Source: a virus. From it: a stretch of DNA of 39,335 nucleotides. Location: positions 1-39,335 of IMG/VR virus record IMGVR_UViG_3300035698_011925. One strand, given 5' to 3'. Made by a program: the position numbers and the translations under genes. How positions within the stretch are numbered: position 1 is the stretch's first letter; every line of letters starts with the position of its first letter. Positions 25,498 through 33,242 of this stretch are shown in pieces. The notes under the pieces were generated by a model. That model ran no database searches and was not told the DNA's origin. It worked only from the letters and a program-made list of their open reading frames with translations.

Positions 25498-25526
25498 TTG
25501 ACTTTTGTATTTTTATTCCTTACATT
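25498..25526 (+). promoter_or_regulatory. early sigma70-type promoter
   Basis: TTGACT, 17 bases, TACATT, then the gene at 25566. It is an internal booster for the early operon. Confidence 0.82.
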
Positions 25527-25565
25527 ACAGTAGGAAATAAAATATAACCTAAAAAGGAGATCAAT

Positions 25566-25775
25566 GTGAATGATCAAGTAAAGTTATTTTTAAGAAACAA
25601 AGGAGTAGAATTGTCCAGTTTTGCGGCAAATGTTATTTCAATTATAGCACTTGCACTTTATGGATTTATGTTGCTATTCGCTGGAATCATTGCGTTGGAA
25701 ATAGCGACAGACCCGGAATATGTTGTGGAGTCGTGGATGGCTGTACCACTTACCGTAGGTCAAATTTCGTGACAT
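25566..25775 (+). CDS. small membrane protein; end uncertain (TGA stop or frameshift)
   Basis: GTG 25566 behind AGGAG. The product MNDQVKLFLRNKGVELSSFA continues into ANVISIIALALYGFMLLFAG and IIALEIATDPEYVVESWMAV, one membrane helix. The frame meets TGA at 25773. Read-through would give a Cys/Arg/Trp-rich tail that is clearly the shifted translation of the gene at 25789. So either TGA stops here, or one base too many around 25757-25773 hides a fusion with the frame of 25789 (giving a 133-residue protein). I end it at TGA. Confidence 0.55.
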
Positions 25776-25788
25776 CGGAGACGAAATT

Positions 25789-25968
25789 ATGGTCAACGGA
25801 TTGAACGGAGATCCGGCTGAAGGATATGTTGTCAGACTTGCAGATGGATTTCATTATGATGCTTTCGCTGACAGTATGGGAAAATGTGTCAGAAAAGGTC
25901 ATGTTGGAAAAGATGACATTCATTGGATGAGTGATTGGAATGAATCAATGGTAAATAAGTTAGGATAA
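25789..25968 (+). CDS. hypothetical protein, 59 aa
   Basis: ATG 25789 behind GGAGA. Product MVNGLNGDPAEGYVVRLADG, FHYDAFADSMGKCVRKGHVG, KDDIHWMSDWNESMVNKLG; both Trp are TGG. The open frame extends upstream (VKFRDIGDEI) to a TAG at 25756 without a start codon, and those residues fit the protein well. It may therefore be the second half of the gene at 25566 or have lost its own start. Unknown function. Confidence 0.6.
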   Translation: MVNGLNGDPAEGYVVRLADGFHYDAFADSMGKCVRKGHVGKDDIHWMSDWNESMVNKLG

Positions 25969-25972
25969 AATT

Positions 25973-26035
25973 ATGACAAATGTATCTGCTGTATATAATC
26001 TTTATGTAATTGACCCTAAAGGAAACAGACCGTAA
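25973..26035 (+). CDS. possible micro-protein, 20 aa
   Basis: ATG 25973, four bases after the previous stop, with TTAGGAT upstream, ending at TAA in a TAATG overlap with the next gene. Product MTNVSAVYNLYVIDPKGNRP. The overlap suggests a coupling peptide; it is too short for more. Confidence 0.35.
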   Translation: MTNVSAVYNLYVIDPKGNRP

Positions 26036-26181
26036 TGGATATTGTTGACGGAAAACTAACATGGTCACGTGATGCAGATGATTTGCACATAGGTCAAGAT
26101 GAACTTGATTTATTGTATAAATTGGAAGTGTTATTACAGAGTGAATATTTTCTAAACGGGGATGGTGAAAAAGATGACTAA
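26035..26181 (+). CDS. hypothetical acidic protein, 48 aa
   Basis: It starts in the TAATG overlap and ends at TAA inside the next gene. Product MDIVDGKLTWSRDADDLHIG, QDELDLLYKLEVLLQSEYFL with an acidic end; one TGG Trp. Unknown function, part of the early operon. Confidence 0.5.
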   Translation: MDIVDGKLTWSRDADDLHIGQDELDLLYKLEVLLQSEYFLNGDGEKDD

Positions 26182-26368
26182 AGACTATTTCAATTTAGGA
26201 AAAGTGGATATGTTGCAAACTAGGTTAGGAATTGCAATTAAGCATCTTATCAATTGTAAAATTTATGCAAGCGATAAAATACCTGAGTCTCATATGGAAG
26301 ACATAGATAATTTTATTGAAATGTGTATGGAGGATATTAGAGATGTGGCCATTCAGAAAAAAGATTAA
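26162..26368 (+). CDS. hypothetical early protein, 68 aa
   Basis: ATG 26162 (ATG 26174 is an alternative), overlapping the previous gene by 20 bases. Helical protein (FNLGKVDMLQTRLGIAIKHL then INCKIYASDKIPESHMEDID) without Trp. It ends with TAA, overlapping the start of the next gene. Unknown function. Confidence 0.6.
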   Translation: MVKKMTKDYFNLGKVDMLQTRLGIAIKHLINCKIYASDKIPESHMEDIDNFIEMCMEDIRDVAIQKKD

Positions 26369-26544
26369 ATTAACTTGGGACCAAAAGGTCATAATTGTGG
26401 ATTCAATACCTGATCAGGATGTTACCGATTGGTTGTATGACACTAAAGGTCCAGTTGTAGGCGGATTCTGCACTAAAGCGTGGAAATCAGTTTGCGAAAG
26501 CGTGGAAAATGTTGGATGAATTGTTTGAATACAAGGAGATATAA
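26343..26544 (+). CDS. hypothetical early protein, apparent one-base frameshift
   Basis: ATG 26343 behind GGAGG. The first frame reads MWPFRKKIKLTWDQKVIIVD, SIPDQDVTDWLYDTKGPVV and then degrades to a TGA at 26517. The next frame reads ADSALKRGNQFAKAWKMLDE, LFEYKEI and stops at TAA 26542, right at the following gene's ribosome site. Dropping one base near GTAGGCGG at 26457-26464 joins them into 66 smooth residues. The shift point cannot be placed exactly; it lies between a TAG of the second frame at 26458 and 26517. All Trp are TGG. Unknown function. Confidence 0.55.
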
Positions 26545-26545
26545 A

Positions 26546-26725
26546 GTGAAGGATACAACCGCAACTGTAGAAGAGTTGGATGCACTGATGCAGGAACTTA
26601 TGACCAACACACGGTCAATTGAGCGAACTTCTGCAATAGCTTTCGTCTCGGGTGCTATGTCAATCAAGGCTGGAAGCTCTGCTGACTCCATCCGACGTGA
26701 ACTCAATAGAATTTTCGGATTGTAA
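26546..26725 (+). CDS. hypothetical early protein, 59 aa
   Basis: GTG 26546 with AAGGAG 7 bases upstream. Product MKDTTATVEELDALMQELMT, NTRSIERTSAIAFVSGAMSI, KAGSSADSIRRELNRIFGL: helical, no Trp. An ATG further upstream in frame lacks a ribosome site. It ends with TAA one base before the next ATG. Unknown function. Confidence 0.6.
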   Translation: MKDTTATVEELDALMQELMTNTRSIERTSAIAFVSGAMSIKAGSSADSIRRELNRIFGL

Positions 26726-26726
26726 T

Positions 26727-27032
26727 ATGAAACTATTATCAATAGAAATCGTGCCGAATACCAAGGCGGAATGTGAAGATGGTCAACGTGCATATACCCT
26801 CGATTTGACCTACCGAGGATTCATGGGAAAAATTAAGAGGGTGCTTATGACTCCAACCGGCATGGGTAATGTTAACAAAGAAACAAACGCCGTGCGATAT
26901 TTTTGCTTTGCAGATGAGCTTGGAAACGATGCTGGACAAGACTTGAATATTCAACTTACAAATTTTTGTAGAACAGCAATAGACCCCGCTACGGAAACGC
27001 AGGGTGAACAAGGAGTACAAGATGTCAAGTAA
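26727..27032 (+). CDS. hypothetical early protein, 101 aa
   Basis: ATG 26727 directly after the previous stop. Product begins MKLLSIEIVPNTKAECEDGQ and continues RAYTLDLTYRGFMGKIKRVL with a later RYFCFADELGNDAGQDL: a soluble alpha/beta protein. No Trp. It ends with TAA, overlapping the next gene by 11 bases. Unknown function. Confidence 0.65.
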   Translation: MKLLSIEIVPNTKAECEDGQRAYTLDLTYRGFMGKIKRVLMTPTGMGNVNKETNAVRYFCFADELGNDAGQDLNIQLTNFCRTAIDPATETQGEQGVQDVK

Positions 27033-27153
27033 ATATTGGTGGGATTTTGAAGCATCCGACACTGAAGCCGCACGATTATTAATTGACAATGGAGATGTTG
27101 TATTGATGGATAGATATAAACAAAAATTGGAGACATATAAATGCAAACTTTAA
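27022..27153 (+). CDS. hypothetical early protein, 43 aa
   Basis: ATG 27022 behind AAGGAG, inside the end of the previous gene. Product MSSKYWWDFEASDTEAARLL, IDNGDVVLMDRYKQKLETYK, two TGG Trp. Its end overlaps the start of the polynucleotide kinase gene and contains that gene's GGAG. Unknown function. Confidence 0.6.
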   Translation: MSSKYWWDFEASDTEAARLLIDNGDVVLMDRYKQKLETYKCKL

Positions 27154-28092
27154 TGGTTCTTAGGGGGAATTCCGGCATCAGGAAAAACTACAAAAGCAAA
27201 AGCCCTCGTAGCCAAAAATCCAAAGTCATGGGTTAGAATCAACCGTGATGATTTCAGAGATATGATGAACAGCAAGGTTTACAGTCAGAAAAATGAAACC
27301 ATAATCACCAAAGTTACTCAGGCGATGGCACTTGATGCTTTGAAAAAGGGATTGAATGTTGTTACTGATGACACTAACCTGCGTCAAAAGACTGTCAATG
27401 AGTGGCACGCTATTGCTCAAAAAGTCGGTGATGTAAAAGTAGTTGAAACATTTGTTGATACACCGCTTAAGGTTTGCCTTGAGCGTGATAAGGTTCGTAA
27501 AGAAAAAGTCGGTGAAGATGTTATACTGAAATTTTATAACAAGTACATCAAGGGTGGAAATCTTAGATTGGTACCTGAAAGTTATTATCAGCCTAATGCA
27601 ACCAATTCATTCTACATTCAGCAAGACGAAACATTACCAAAATGTATCTTGGTTGATATTGACGGTACAATCGCCAAAATGACTGGTAGAAGTCCATTCG
27701 ATTGGTCTGCTGTGTATGAGGATGATGTGAATGAACCTGTTCAAAAGTTATTGAGTTTCATTCAGTATGATAATGGAAGTCGTGATGAACATGGTGTCGG
27801 AGACGAGACAAAAATCATCTTCTTATCAGGTCGTGATGGAAATGCTCGTGACGAAACTATCCGTTGGTTCAAGGACAAGACTGATTTCAATGTTACTTAT
27901 GGTGACAACCTGTTCATGAGAGCACCCAATGACCAACGTAGGGATTCAATTATCAAGGATGAGTTGTACGAGGCTAACATCCAGGGAAAATACAACGTGT
28001 TATTCATATTGGATGACCGTGATCAAATGATAGAACACTGGAGAGAGGTAGTTGGAATACCAACATTTCAAGTGGAATTTGGGTCGTTTTAG
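27141..28092 (+). CDS. pseT: T4 PseT-type polynucleotide 5'-kinase / 3'-phosphatase, frameshifted at G5
   Basis: ATG 27141 behind GGAG. Dropping one G from GGGGG at 27163-27167 gives MQTLMVLRGIPASGKTTKAK, a P-loop opening like T4 Pnk, in frame with WVRINRDDFRDMM. The whole is 316 residues against 301 in T4. The N-terminal kinase phosphorylates 5'-OH ends. The C-terminal HAD phosphatase starts at ILVDIDGTIAKM (nucleophile Asp in DIDGT near residue 171) and has FLSGRDG and FILDDRDQM, matching T4 VVVSGRE and AIDDRTQ. In T4 it repairs tRNAs cut by host defence. All five Trp are TGG. Without the join the P-loop is lost. Confidence 0.88.
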
Positions 28093-28114
28093 AAATCACT
28101 TTATTCAATTTCTT

Positions 28115-28129
28115 TATACTTATATAAAA
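28115..28129 (+). promoter_or_regulatory. possible late-type promoter motif before GIY-YIG gene
   Basis: TATACTTATATAAAA, 19 bases before the start at 28149. If real, the endonuclease has its own late promoter inside the early operon, which fits its use of TGA for Trp. Confidence 0.45.
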
Positions 28130-28148
28130 GAATAAGGAGATTTTTAAG

Positions 28149-28844
28149 ATGAAAACGTACAATTTTATTTACTTGACAGTTAATTTGACAAATGGAAAAA
28201 CATACATGGGCGCTCATTCAACTAATGATTTAGACGATGATTATTTGGGTAGTGGCGTCTTTCTGAGAAAAGCGGTTGATAAATATGGCGAAGATAATTT
28301 TAAGCGACATATTGTAGAGCACCTAGATGATCCTTATGCTATGTATGCACGTGAGCGTGAACTTGTGAATGAGGAGTTTGTAAAACGTAGAGATACATAT
28401 AATATGGAAATTGGGGGTCGAGGAGGCAAGGTATGAACGGACGAAATGAAACAAGACATGTCCGATTCTATAAAACGAAACTGACCGAATGGACGCCCAG
28501 CTTGAAACAAAGGATTGACAAAGGAAAACAATGAGATAATGGCACGTACTGCTGAAAAATGTAAAGGTCCTCGACCACACACAGCGGGCGAATACAATTC
28601 AATGTACGGTGTGAATTACAGAGGCTTAATGACGGATGAAGATTTAAAAGAACATGATAACAAAATTAGCATTGCCAATAAAGGTAAAAAACGAACCGCT
28701 GAACATAAGAAAAATTATAGCGAATCGGCAAAAAAGAGAATTTGACTTGTAGACAAAGATGGCAACCGTAGCCATACATCAAACGAAGATGATCCTAGGT
28801 TATCTAGTGATCAATGACAACGAGGAAGAAAATGGAAAAACTAA
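28149..28844 (+). CDS. GIY-YIG homing endonuclease with NUMOD-like domain, five TGA (Trp)
   Basis: ATG 28149 behind AAGGAG, 231 residues. The N-terminal nuclease has FIYLTVNLTNGKTYMGAHST (the GIY and YIG parts), a catalytic-type Arg nearby (LRKAVDKYGEDNFKRHIVEH) and YNMEIGGRGGKV. The C-terminal DNA-binding part has RN-W-PNGRPA-W-NKGL, the NUMOD3-like word where Trp is conserved, then a basic region. TGA at 28434, 28482, 28503, 28743 and 28815 supply five of the six Trp. It is a SegA-type free-standing gene sitting between early genes that use TGG only, so it was probably inserted from a recoded late context. Its end overlaps the next start. Confidence 0.88.
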
Positions 28845-29038
28845 TTCGATACACGTTCACTAAAAAAGACATATCAAAACTCATTGAAGAGCATGTCCGA
28901 AAACTTGACAGTGGAGTTGCAGGTGGCAAACATGCACACACGTATAAAGTTGATATGATGTTTGATGGTGACATAGTTTTAGAGGCTGAAAAACTCACAT
29001 GTGAAGTGGATATATATCCTGAGGAGGACACGAAATAA
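28832..29038 (+). CDS. hypothetical early protein, 68 aa
   Basis: I choose ATG 28832, behind GAGGAAG; ATG 28814 is an in-frame alternative. Product MEKLIRYTFTKKDISKLIEE, HVRKLDSGVAGGKHAHTYKV and further beta strands; no Trp. It overlaps the end of the homing endonuclease and ends with TAA in a TAATG overlap. Unknown function. Confidence 0.62.
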   Translation: MEKLIRYTFTKKDISKLIEEHVRKLDSGVAGGKHAHTYKVDMMFDGDIVLEAEKLTCEVDIYPEEDTK

Positions 29039-29370
29039 TGGGTTATTTAACTACAATTACATTTTACAACGATCATGCCAGTGACCTTGACACGCATGGA
29101 GAGGAAATGACATCGGCCATTAGCGATCATATGTCAAGCGGGTCCGGTGCTAAGAATTTATGGCCAAGTCAAATGATCGCTCAGAAAACACGCCATGCAG
29201 ATGATCACACAACGTATGTGCACATGGGAAATACGGTTGTTGAAATGAACCCATATTCTCAGTACACCAGAGACCTGGCAGAAAACACTCCTGAATTTTA
29301 TGACAAATTATTGTCATTTTTACAAGGTGAAGTCAAACAATTGCAGAAATTAAGAGGAAGCCTAAGATGA
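29038..29370 (+). CDS. hypothetical early protein, 110 aa, TGA stop in ATGA overlap
   Basis: It starts in the TAATG overlap. Product MGYLTTITFYNDHASDLDTH with a later NTVVEMNPYSQYTRDLAENT and a helical end. One TGG Trp. The frame ends with TGA at 29368, overlapping the next ATG as ATGA. Reading through would add only FHYQI between two more Trp codons before TAG at 29389. The tight ATGA junction favours TGA as a real stop here. Unknown function. Confidence 0.65.
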   Translation: MGYLTTITFYNDHASDLDTHGEEMTSAISDHMSSGSGAKNLWPSQMIAQKTRHADDHTTYVHMGNTVVEMNPYSQYTRDLAENTPEFYDKLLSFLQGEVKQLQKLRGSLR

Positions 29371-29876
29371 TTTCACTACCAGATTTGATAGCACAGGTAT
29401 GGCACAGTTTGTATGGACAAATACTCTTTCACGGGTGGTTAGGCTATATCAGTATTTTAGTTGTATATGCAGGTATTATACCGATGGGAGCATACATCAA
29501 AATGTATCTCAATGATCAGAAACATTCTATTGCACCTGATTGGTGGGTGTCAATACGAAAGTATATTTTCTTTCTACACGGAATGGATTACGACCCAAGT
29601 TTCGGACTCAAGAAGAAAAAACAATCGGGAATTTCAATACCATATAGACGATATGATTATGACAGTTTGTATGGTTATTTCTTTGCTCATACATTCGGAT
29701 CATTTGTAATCGCATTATTCTTTCCAGCATTTGCTGTATATTATGGTACATGGGGATTGATGATCTTTTTACGGATACTTGTACGATTATCTAAACGAGT
29801 AAATATTTTAGCTAAGTATGCACATAAACATTCAGGTGATGTAACTCACACTCCTGTCAAAATAAAGGAATATTAG
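29367..29876 (+). CDS. membrane protein, 169 aa
   Basis: ATG 29367 in the ATGA overlap. At least two membrane helices: GYISILVVYAGIIPMGAYI near residues 28-46, and SFVIALFFPAFAVYYGTWGL near 111-130. A basic cytoplasmic loop (FGLKKKKQSGISIPYRRYDY) lies between. All five Trp are TGG. Unknown function, maybe an early host-envelope modifier. It ends with TAG. Confidence 0.65.
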   Translation: MISLPDLIAQVWHSLYGQILFHGWLGYISILVVYAGIIPMGAYIKMYLNDQKHSIAPDWWVSIRKYIFFLHGMDYDPSFGLKKKKQSGISIPYRRYDYDSLYGYFFAHTFGSFVIALFFPAFAVYYGTWGLMIFLRILVRLSKRVNILAKYAHKHSGDVTHTPVKIKEY

Positions 29877-29878
29877 AA

Positions 29879-30064
29879 ATGATTAACGTAAAAAAAATCT
29901 ACAACGACTACATGAAGTTAGCGGAGAAATTTTTTGAAGACACACTCGAAAGTGGTTGGTATGTAGCCGTAGCCAAACATTTTAAAGACTTGGGATTTAT
30001 GACTAATGTTAGATATGACGGAGTAAAAATTGAATGGTACAAAGGAGACAAAAATGAACATTAA
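29879..30064 (+). CDS. hypothetical early protein, 61 aa
   Basis: ATG 29879, three bases after the previous stop. Product MINVKKIYNDYMKLAEKFFE, DTLESGWYVAVAKHFKDLGF; two TGG Trp. It ends with TAA inside the next gene. Unknown function. Confidence 0.6.
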   Translation: MINVKKIYNDYMKLAEKFFEDTLESGWYVAVAKHFKDLGFMTNVRYDGVKIEWYKGDKNEH

Positions 30065-30209
30065 AAGAATTTTAGAATTTTGGCCGGTAGGAATACTGTT
30101 TACATTATGTTGTGGCTTAGCAGTATTGGACGGCGGGTGGTTTATGGTATTCGCAGGCTTTGCATTTTCATTTGCCATGACATTACAAATGATTAAACGA
30201 GGTGTTTAG
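30054..30209 (+). CDS. small membrane protein, 51 aa
   Basis: ATG 30054 behind AAAGGAG, overlapping the previous gene by 11 bases. Two membrane helices: EFWPVGILFTLCCGLAVL and GWFMVFAGFAFSFAMTL, with a basic end. Both Trp are TGG. It ends with TAG one base before the next ATG. Unknown function. Confidence 0.65.
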   Translation: MNIKRILEFWPVGILFTLCCGLAVLDGGWFMVFAGFAFSFAMTLQMIKRGV

Positions 30210-30842
30210 ATGACGGCAATTAGAAAACTCACATGCGGTGACTGTGACAGTCCTGAGGTGTACTTCATGGTCAGTATCCGAGACGATGGAATGGACCTCG
30301 TACAAATTGACAAAGACGGATCGGTGTATGATGACAACGGAGAATATACTCCGTACAGAGCAGACATACAATTTTGTGACCCAGAGTATGCAATTTGTAC
30401 AGGAGAATGTAGGGATGAAATTAGTACGATCACAGCAACATTTGAAGACAATACCACGGTCAATGGAACTGATATTGAAATTTTTGACCTGTTGAAAAAA
30501 GCTCTAAACGATAACATATTTTATTTCTATGCAATTCAATCTGGTACACCTAAAGCAGACACGGAGTATGAGGACTATGACTATGCACTTTATGTAGGTG
30601 ATGATTCATGTGATGACAATATCGGAAGCCATACCTCAGGGGTAGGCTCAGTACTAGCCGAATTGGGAATCCACCATGAGCAAATGGAATGTACGTTTGC
30701 AGGAGATTTTACGGAAAAATATAAAACGCTAGAATCTGTCATTGAATATTTAGAAAAAAGTGAATGGATTCAAGATACCGGTATGTTGCCATATGAAGAC
30801 GAAGACGGGAATCCGTCTGCATTTGACCCAGATTTTCAATAA
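30210..30842 (+). CDS. acidic hypothetical protein, 210 aa
   Basis: ATG 30210, adjacent to the previous stop. Very acidic protein with an N-terminal CGDC pair, a later CTGEC pair and DDSCDD, so metal binding is possible. YEDYDYALYVGDDSCDDNIG shows the charge bias. One TGG Trp. No family recognised. It ends with TAA, followed by AAGGAG for the next gene. Confidence 0.62.
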   Translation: MTAIRKLTCGDCDSPEVYFMVSIRDDGMDLVQIDKDGSVYDDNGEYTPYRADIQFCDPEYAICTGECRDEISTITATFEDNTTVNGTDIEIFDLLKKALNDNIFYFYAIQSGTPKADTEYEDYDYALYVGDDSCDDNIGSHTSGVGSVLAELGIHHEQMECTFAGDFTEKYKTLESVIEYLEKSEWIQDTGMLPYEDEDGNPSAFDPDFQ

Positions 30843-30851
30843 GGAGAATTT

Positions 30852-31124
30852 ATGAAAACACTAGTTGTAGAATCATGGACAGAGCATGAACGAGGATGGG
30901 GACAACGACCTGACGGTTATTCATACCATCTCAGTCGCACGCAGTATGATCAGTATATGAAGGAATTCTATATCAGGCGAGAAGAAAATAATCCATCCGG
31001 GATTGTACCTGATGACTATTCCTCTGCTGATGAATCCTTGGAAGTCATTGATGTGAGTGATGAACTATATGCAGAAGTCGAAAAATCAGAAAATGGTGTC
31101 AGAAGTTGGCAAAAACGACACTAA
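30852..31124 (+). CDS. hypothetical early protein, 90 aa
   Basis: ATG 30852 behind AAGGAG. Product MKTLVVESWTEHERGWGQRP, DGYSYHLSRTQYDQYMKEFY, IRREENNPSGIVPDDYSSAD; three TGG Trp. It is the last gene of the early operon and ends with TAA. No family is recognised. Confidence 0.65.
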   Translation: MKTLVVESWTEHERGWGQRPDGYSYHLSRTQYDQYMKEFYIRREENNPSGIVPDDYSSADESLEVIDVSDELYAEVEKSENGVRSWQKRH

Positions 31125-31140
31125 AAATAATTGAAAATAA

Positions 31141-31169
31141 TTGAAAATAAATGTGTTTTTCTCTTATAT
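31141..31169 (+). promoter_or_regulatory. possible promoter upstream of the SSB gene
   Basis: TTGAAA, 17 bases, TTATAT (or TATATA one to two bases on), within a duplicated TTGAAAATAA. It starts the 136-base leader before the gp32-like gene. The -35 box differs from the early set, so it may be a middle promoter or a weak one. Confidence 0.4.
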
Positions 31170-31209
31170 ATACACTATATATTAATGTATAAAGGTTGTA
31201 ACTGCAAAT

Positions 31210-31237
31210 AATGACAGTTAACCAATGACAAATGACA
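31210..31237 (+). repeat. three AATGACA repeats in the SSB leader
   Basis: AATGACA at 31210, 31224 and 31231, in an A-rich leader 24-51 bases upstream of the SSB start at 31261. T4 gp32 represses its own translation by binding an unstructured leader, so this could be such an operator; inference only. Confidence 0.35.
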
Positions 31238-31260
31238 ATTAAAAAATAGGAGAAACAACC

Positions 31261-32034
31261 ATGTCTAAAGTCGATTTCAGCGCGTTGCGCAAAAAGCTAA
31301 ACCATCTAAACACCGAATCAAACAAAACCACAAGTCTGTGAAAACCAACACCAGGTGAAACAATTATAAGGATTGTTCCTTATAAATATGTTCCTGAAAA
31401 TCCTTTCATTGAACTACAGTTTCATTACGGTATCGGTGGAAAAACCTTTCTATCACCATTATCTTTTAAACGTCCAGACCCAATTGAGGAGTTTGCTCAA
31501 AAACTTCGTCAAAACGGTGACAAGGATTCGTACCAAATGTCCAAGACTCTTGAGGCAAAAATGCGTACTTTCCTTCCAATTGTTGTACGTGGCGAAGAAA
31601 ACTCCGGAGTTAAATTTTGGGGTTTTGGAAAACTAGTCTACCAGGAATTGTTAGAATTTTATGGTGACGCGGATTACGGAGATATTTCAGATCCGTTGAC
31701 CGGAAGAGATGTTGTTGTAAAATTCATCCCTAAGGAAGAATCCGGTTCTAACTTCCCTAAAACACGAATCAAAATTAAGCCTTTACAAACACCGCTTTCT
31801 GAGAATAAAGCTCAGTTAGATGCGTTGCTTAATAACCAAAAAGACATCAAAGAAGTCTATCAGGAATTATCATATGAGGAACTGCGCACTGCGTTGGAAA
31901 CATATTTGAACCCTGATGAAGATGATACTGATGGTGGTAGTGATTCCGCAGAACCAACTGCAACTACAACACAAGAAGCGATTACTTCTAAAGCCGCAAC
32001 GTCTGATGACTTCGCCGCTTTATTTGATAAATAA
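31261..32034 (+). CDS. 32: single-stranded DNA-binding protein, gp32-like, one TGA (Trp)
   Basis: ATG 31261 behind AGGAGA. 257 residues. The N-terminus MSKVDFSALRKKLNHLN is the gp32 homotypic-interaction helix. TGA at 31339 is Trp in TSL-W-KPTPGETIIRIVPYKY, the conserved opening of the OB-fold core. FHYGIGGKTFLSPLSFKRPD, FLPIVVRGEENSGVKFWGFG and SDPLTGRDVVVKFI follow. The C-terminal 50 residues are acidic (NPDEDDTDGGSDSAEPT) and end in FAALFDK, the site that recruits partners. The T4 zinc ligands are not visible. It coats single-stranded DNA during replication and recombination. Confidence 0.9.
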
Positions 32035-32043
32035 ACTAATAAC

Positions 32044-32065
32044 GGGGTGGGAGCAATCTCACCCC
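32044..32065 (+). promoter_or_regulatory. strong hairpin between SSB and UvsX genes
   Basis: GGGGT and ACCCC pair, GAG and CTC pair inside, with a CAAT loop and a two-base bulge. No T run follows, so it is more likely an RNA-stability or translation element than a classic terminator. Confidence 0.6.
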
Positions 32066-32087
32066 ACTTGTGATTTGGAGTACAACT

Positions 32088-33206
32088 ATGACAAAAGAAA
32101 AAACCATGGATAGAGAGGAATTTCTAGCGTCTTCGGTTGCTGATTCCCTAAATTCCAAAGATAAAGGTATGAAAGTTGCATATTTTTTAGGAGATGAATT
32201 TAATGATTCTCCGTCAAATATTAGTGACTGAATTTCTACCGGTTCGAGCATCCTAGATTTACGTATCTCAAACAGACCTCACGGTGGAATACCTGTCGGT
32301 CGAATATGTGAATTTACAGGACTTGAATCATCAGGTAAAAGTCTTATCGGTGCCCACATACTTGCAAACACTCAAAAGAAAGATGGAATAGCAGTTTACA
32401 TTGATACTGAATCTGCTGTAAGTCCTGAATTTTTGTCTGCGATCGGTGTGGATATTGACAAGATGATTTATATTCCCGAGGAAACGGTTGAAGATATATT
32501 TGAAACAATTGAAACAATTATTTCAAAGGTACGGGAAGGCTCAAGCACCAGGCTTGTAACTATTTTAGTTGACAGTCTTGCAGGAGCATCTACGAAAGTA
32601 GAAATGGATGCTGATTATGATAAGGACGGTTGGGCAACATCAAAGGCAATTATTTTGTCTAAGGCAATGCGTAAGATCACAAATTTAATCAGCAAAGAAA
32701 ATATCGCAATCGTTTTCACAAATCAGTTACGAGTTAAATTGGGAGCTATGTTCGGAGATAAATATACAACATCAGGTGGAAAAGCAGTAGGCTTTCATTC
32801 ATCCGTTCGAGTACGCTTATCAAATTTAGGACAGATTAAAGATTCCACAAAAACAATAATTGGTATGAAAACCAAGTGTAAGGTTACTAAGAATAGAATG
32901 GGACCACCATCAAGGATAGCTGAGTTTCATTTGTATTTTGATTCTGGTATAGATGATTATGCAAGTTGGCTAGTGACTCTAAAAGAGTACAAATTGATTA
33001 AATCAGGTGGTGCTTGGATGACCGTTGATTTTAACGGCGAGGACATCAAATTTCAAGCGAAAGACTTTCGAGAGAAACTTGAAGTTCATCCTGGATTAGA
33101 GGAATTTCTATACGGTAAACTCTGTGATGCTTTGATTATGGAATATAAACAAGATGTTGTCCATGATGAAAGTGAACTTGAGATAGGGGAACCCGAAGAA
33201 GAATAA
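32088..33206 (+). CDS. uvsX: RecA/UvsX-like recombinase, one TGA (Trp)
   Basis: ATG 32088 with TTGGAG upstream, 372 residues. TGA at 32229 is Trp in SNISD-W-ISTGSSILDLRIS. The Walker A is GLESSGKSL (near residues 78-86). YIDTESAVSPEFL and TILVDSLAGASTK (Walker B region) follow, then VFTNQLRVKLGAMFGDKYTT and SGGKAVGFHSSVRVRLS, the RecA-fold L2-type stretch. The C-terminal end is acidic. It pairs and exchanges DNA strands with gp32 and supports recombination-dependent replication as in T4. Three other Trp are TGG. It ends with TAA. Confidence 0.9.
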
Positions 33207-33210
33207 AATT

Positions 33211-33242
33211 AAGTAGAAGGCGGGACGCCAGAAAATCTACTT
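33211..33242 (+). ncRNA. two-level RNA hairpin downstream of uvsX
   Basis: An outer 7-bp stem AAGTAGA/TCTACTT encloses an inner perfect stem GGCG/CGCC with a GGA loop. It has no T run. It lies between the uvsX stop and the small gene at 33258 and may control the following genes or stabilise the mRNA. Confidence 0.5.

Noticed and set aside
31261-31341. Alternative late start of the SSB inside the gene to avoid the TGA
   Set aside because: The region before the TGA encodes the conserved gp32 N-terminal helix and has the only good ribosome site.
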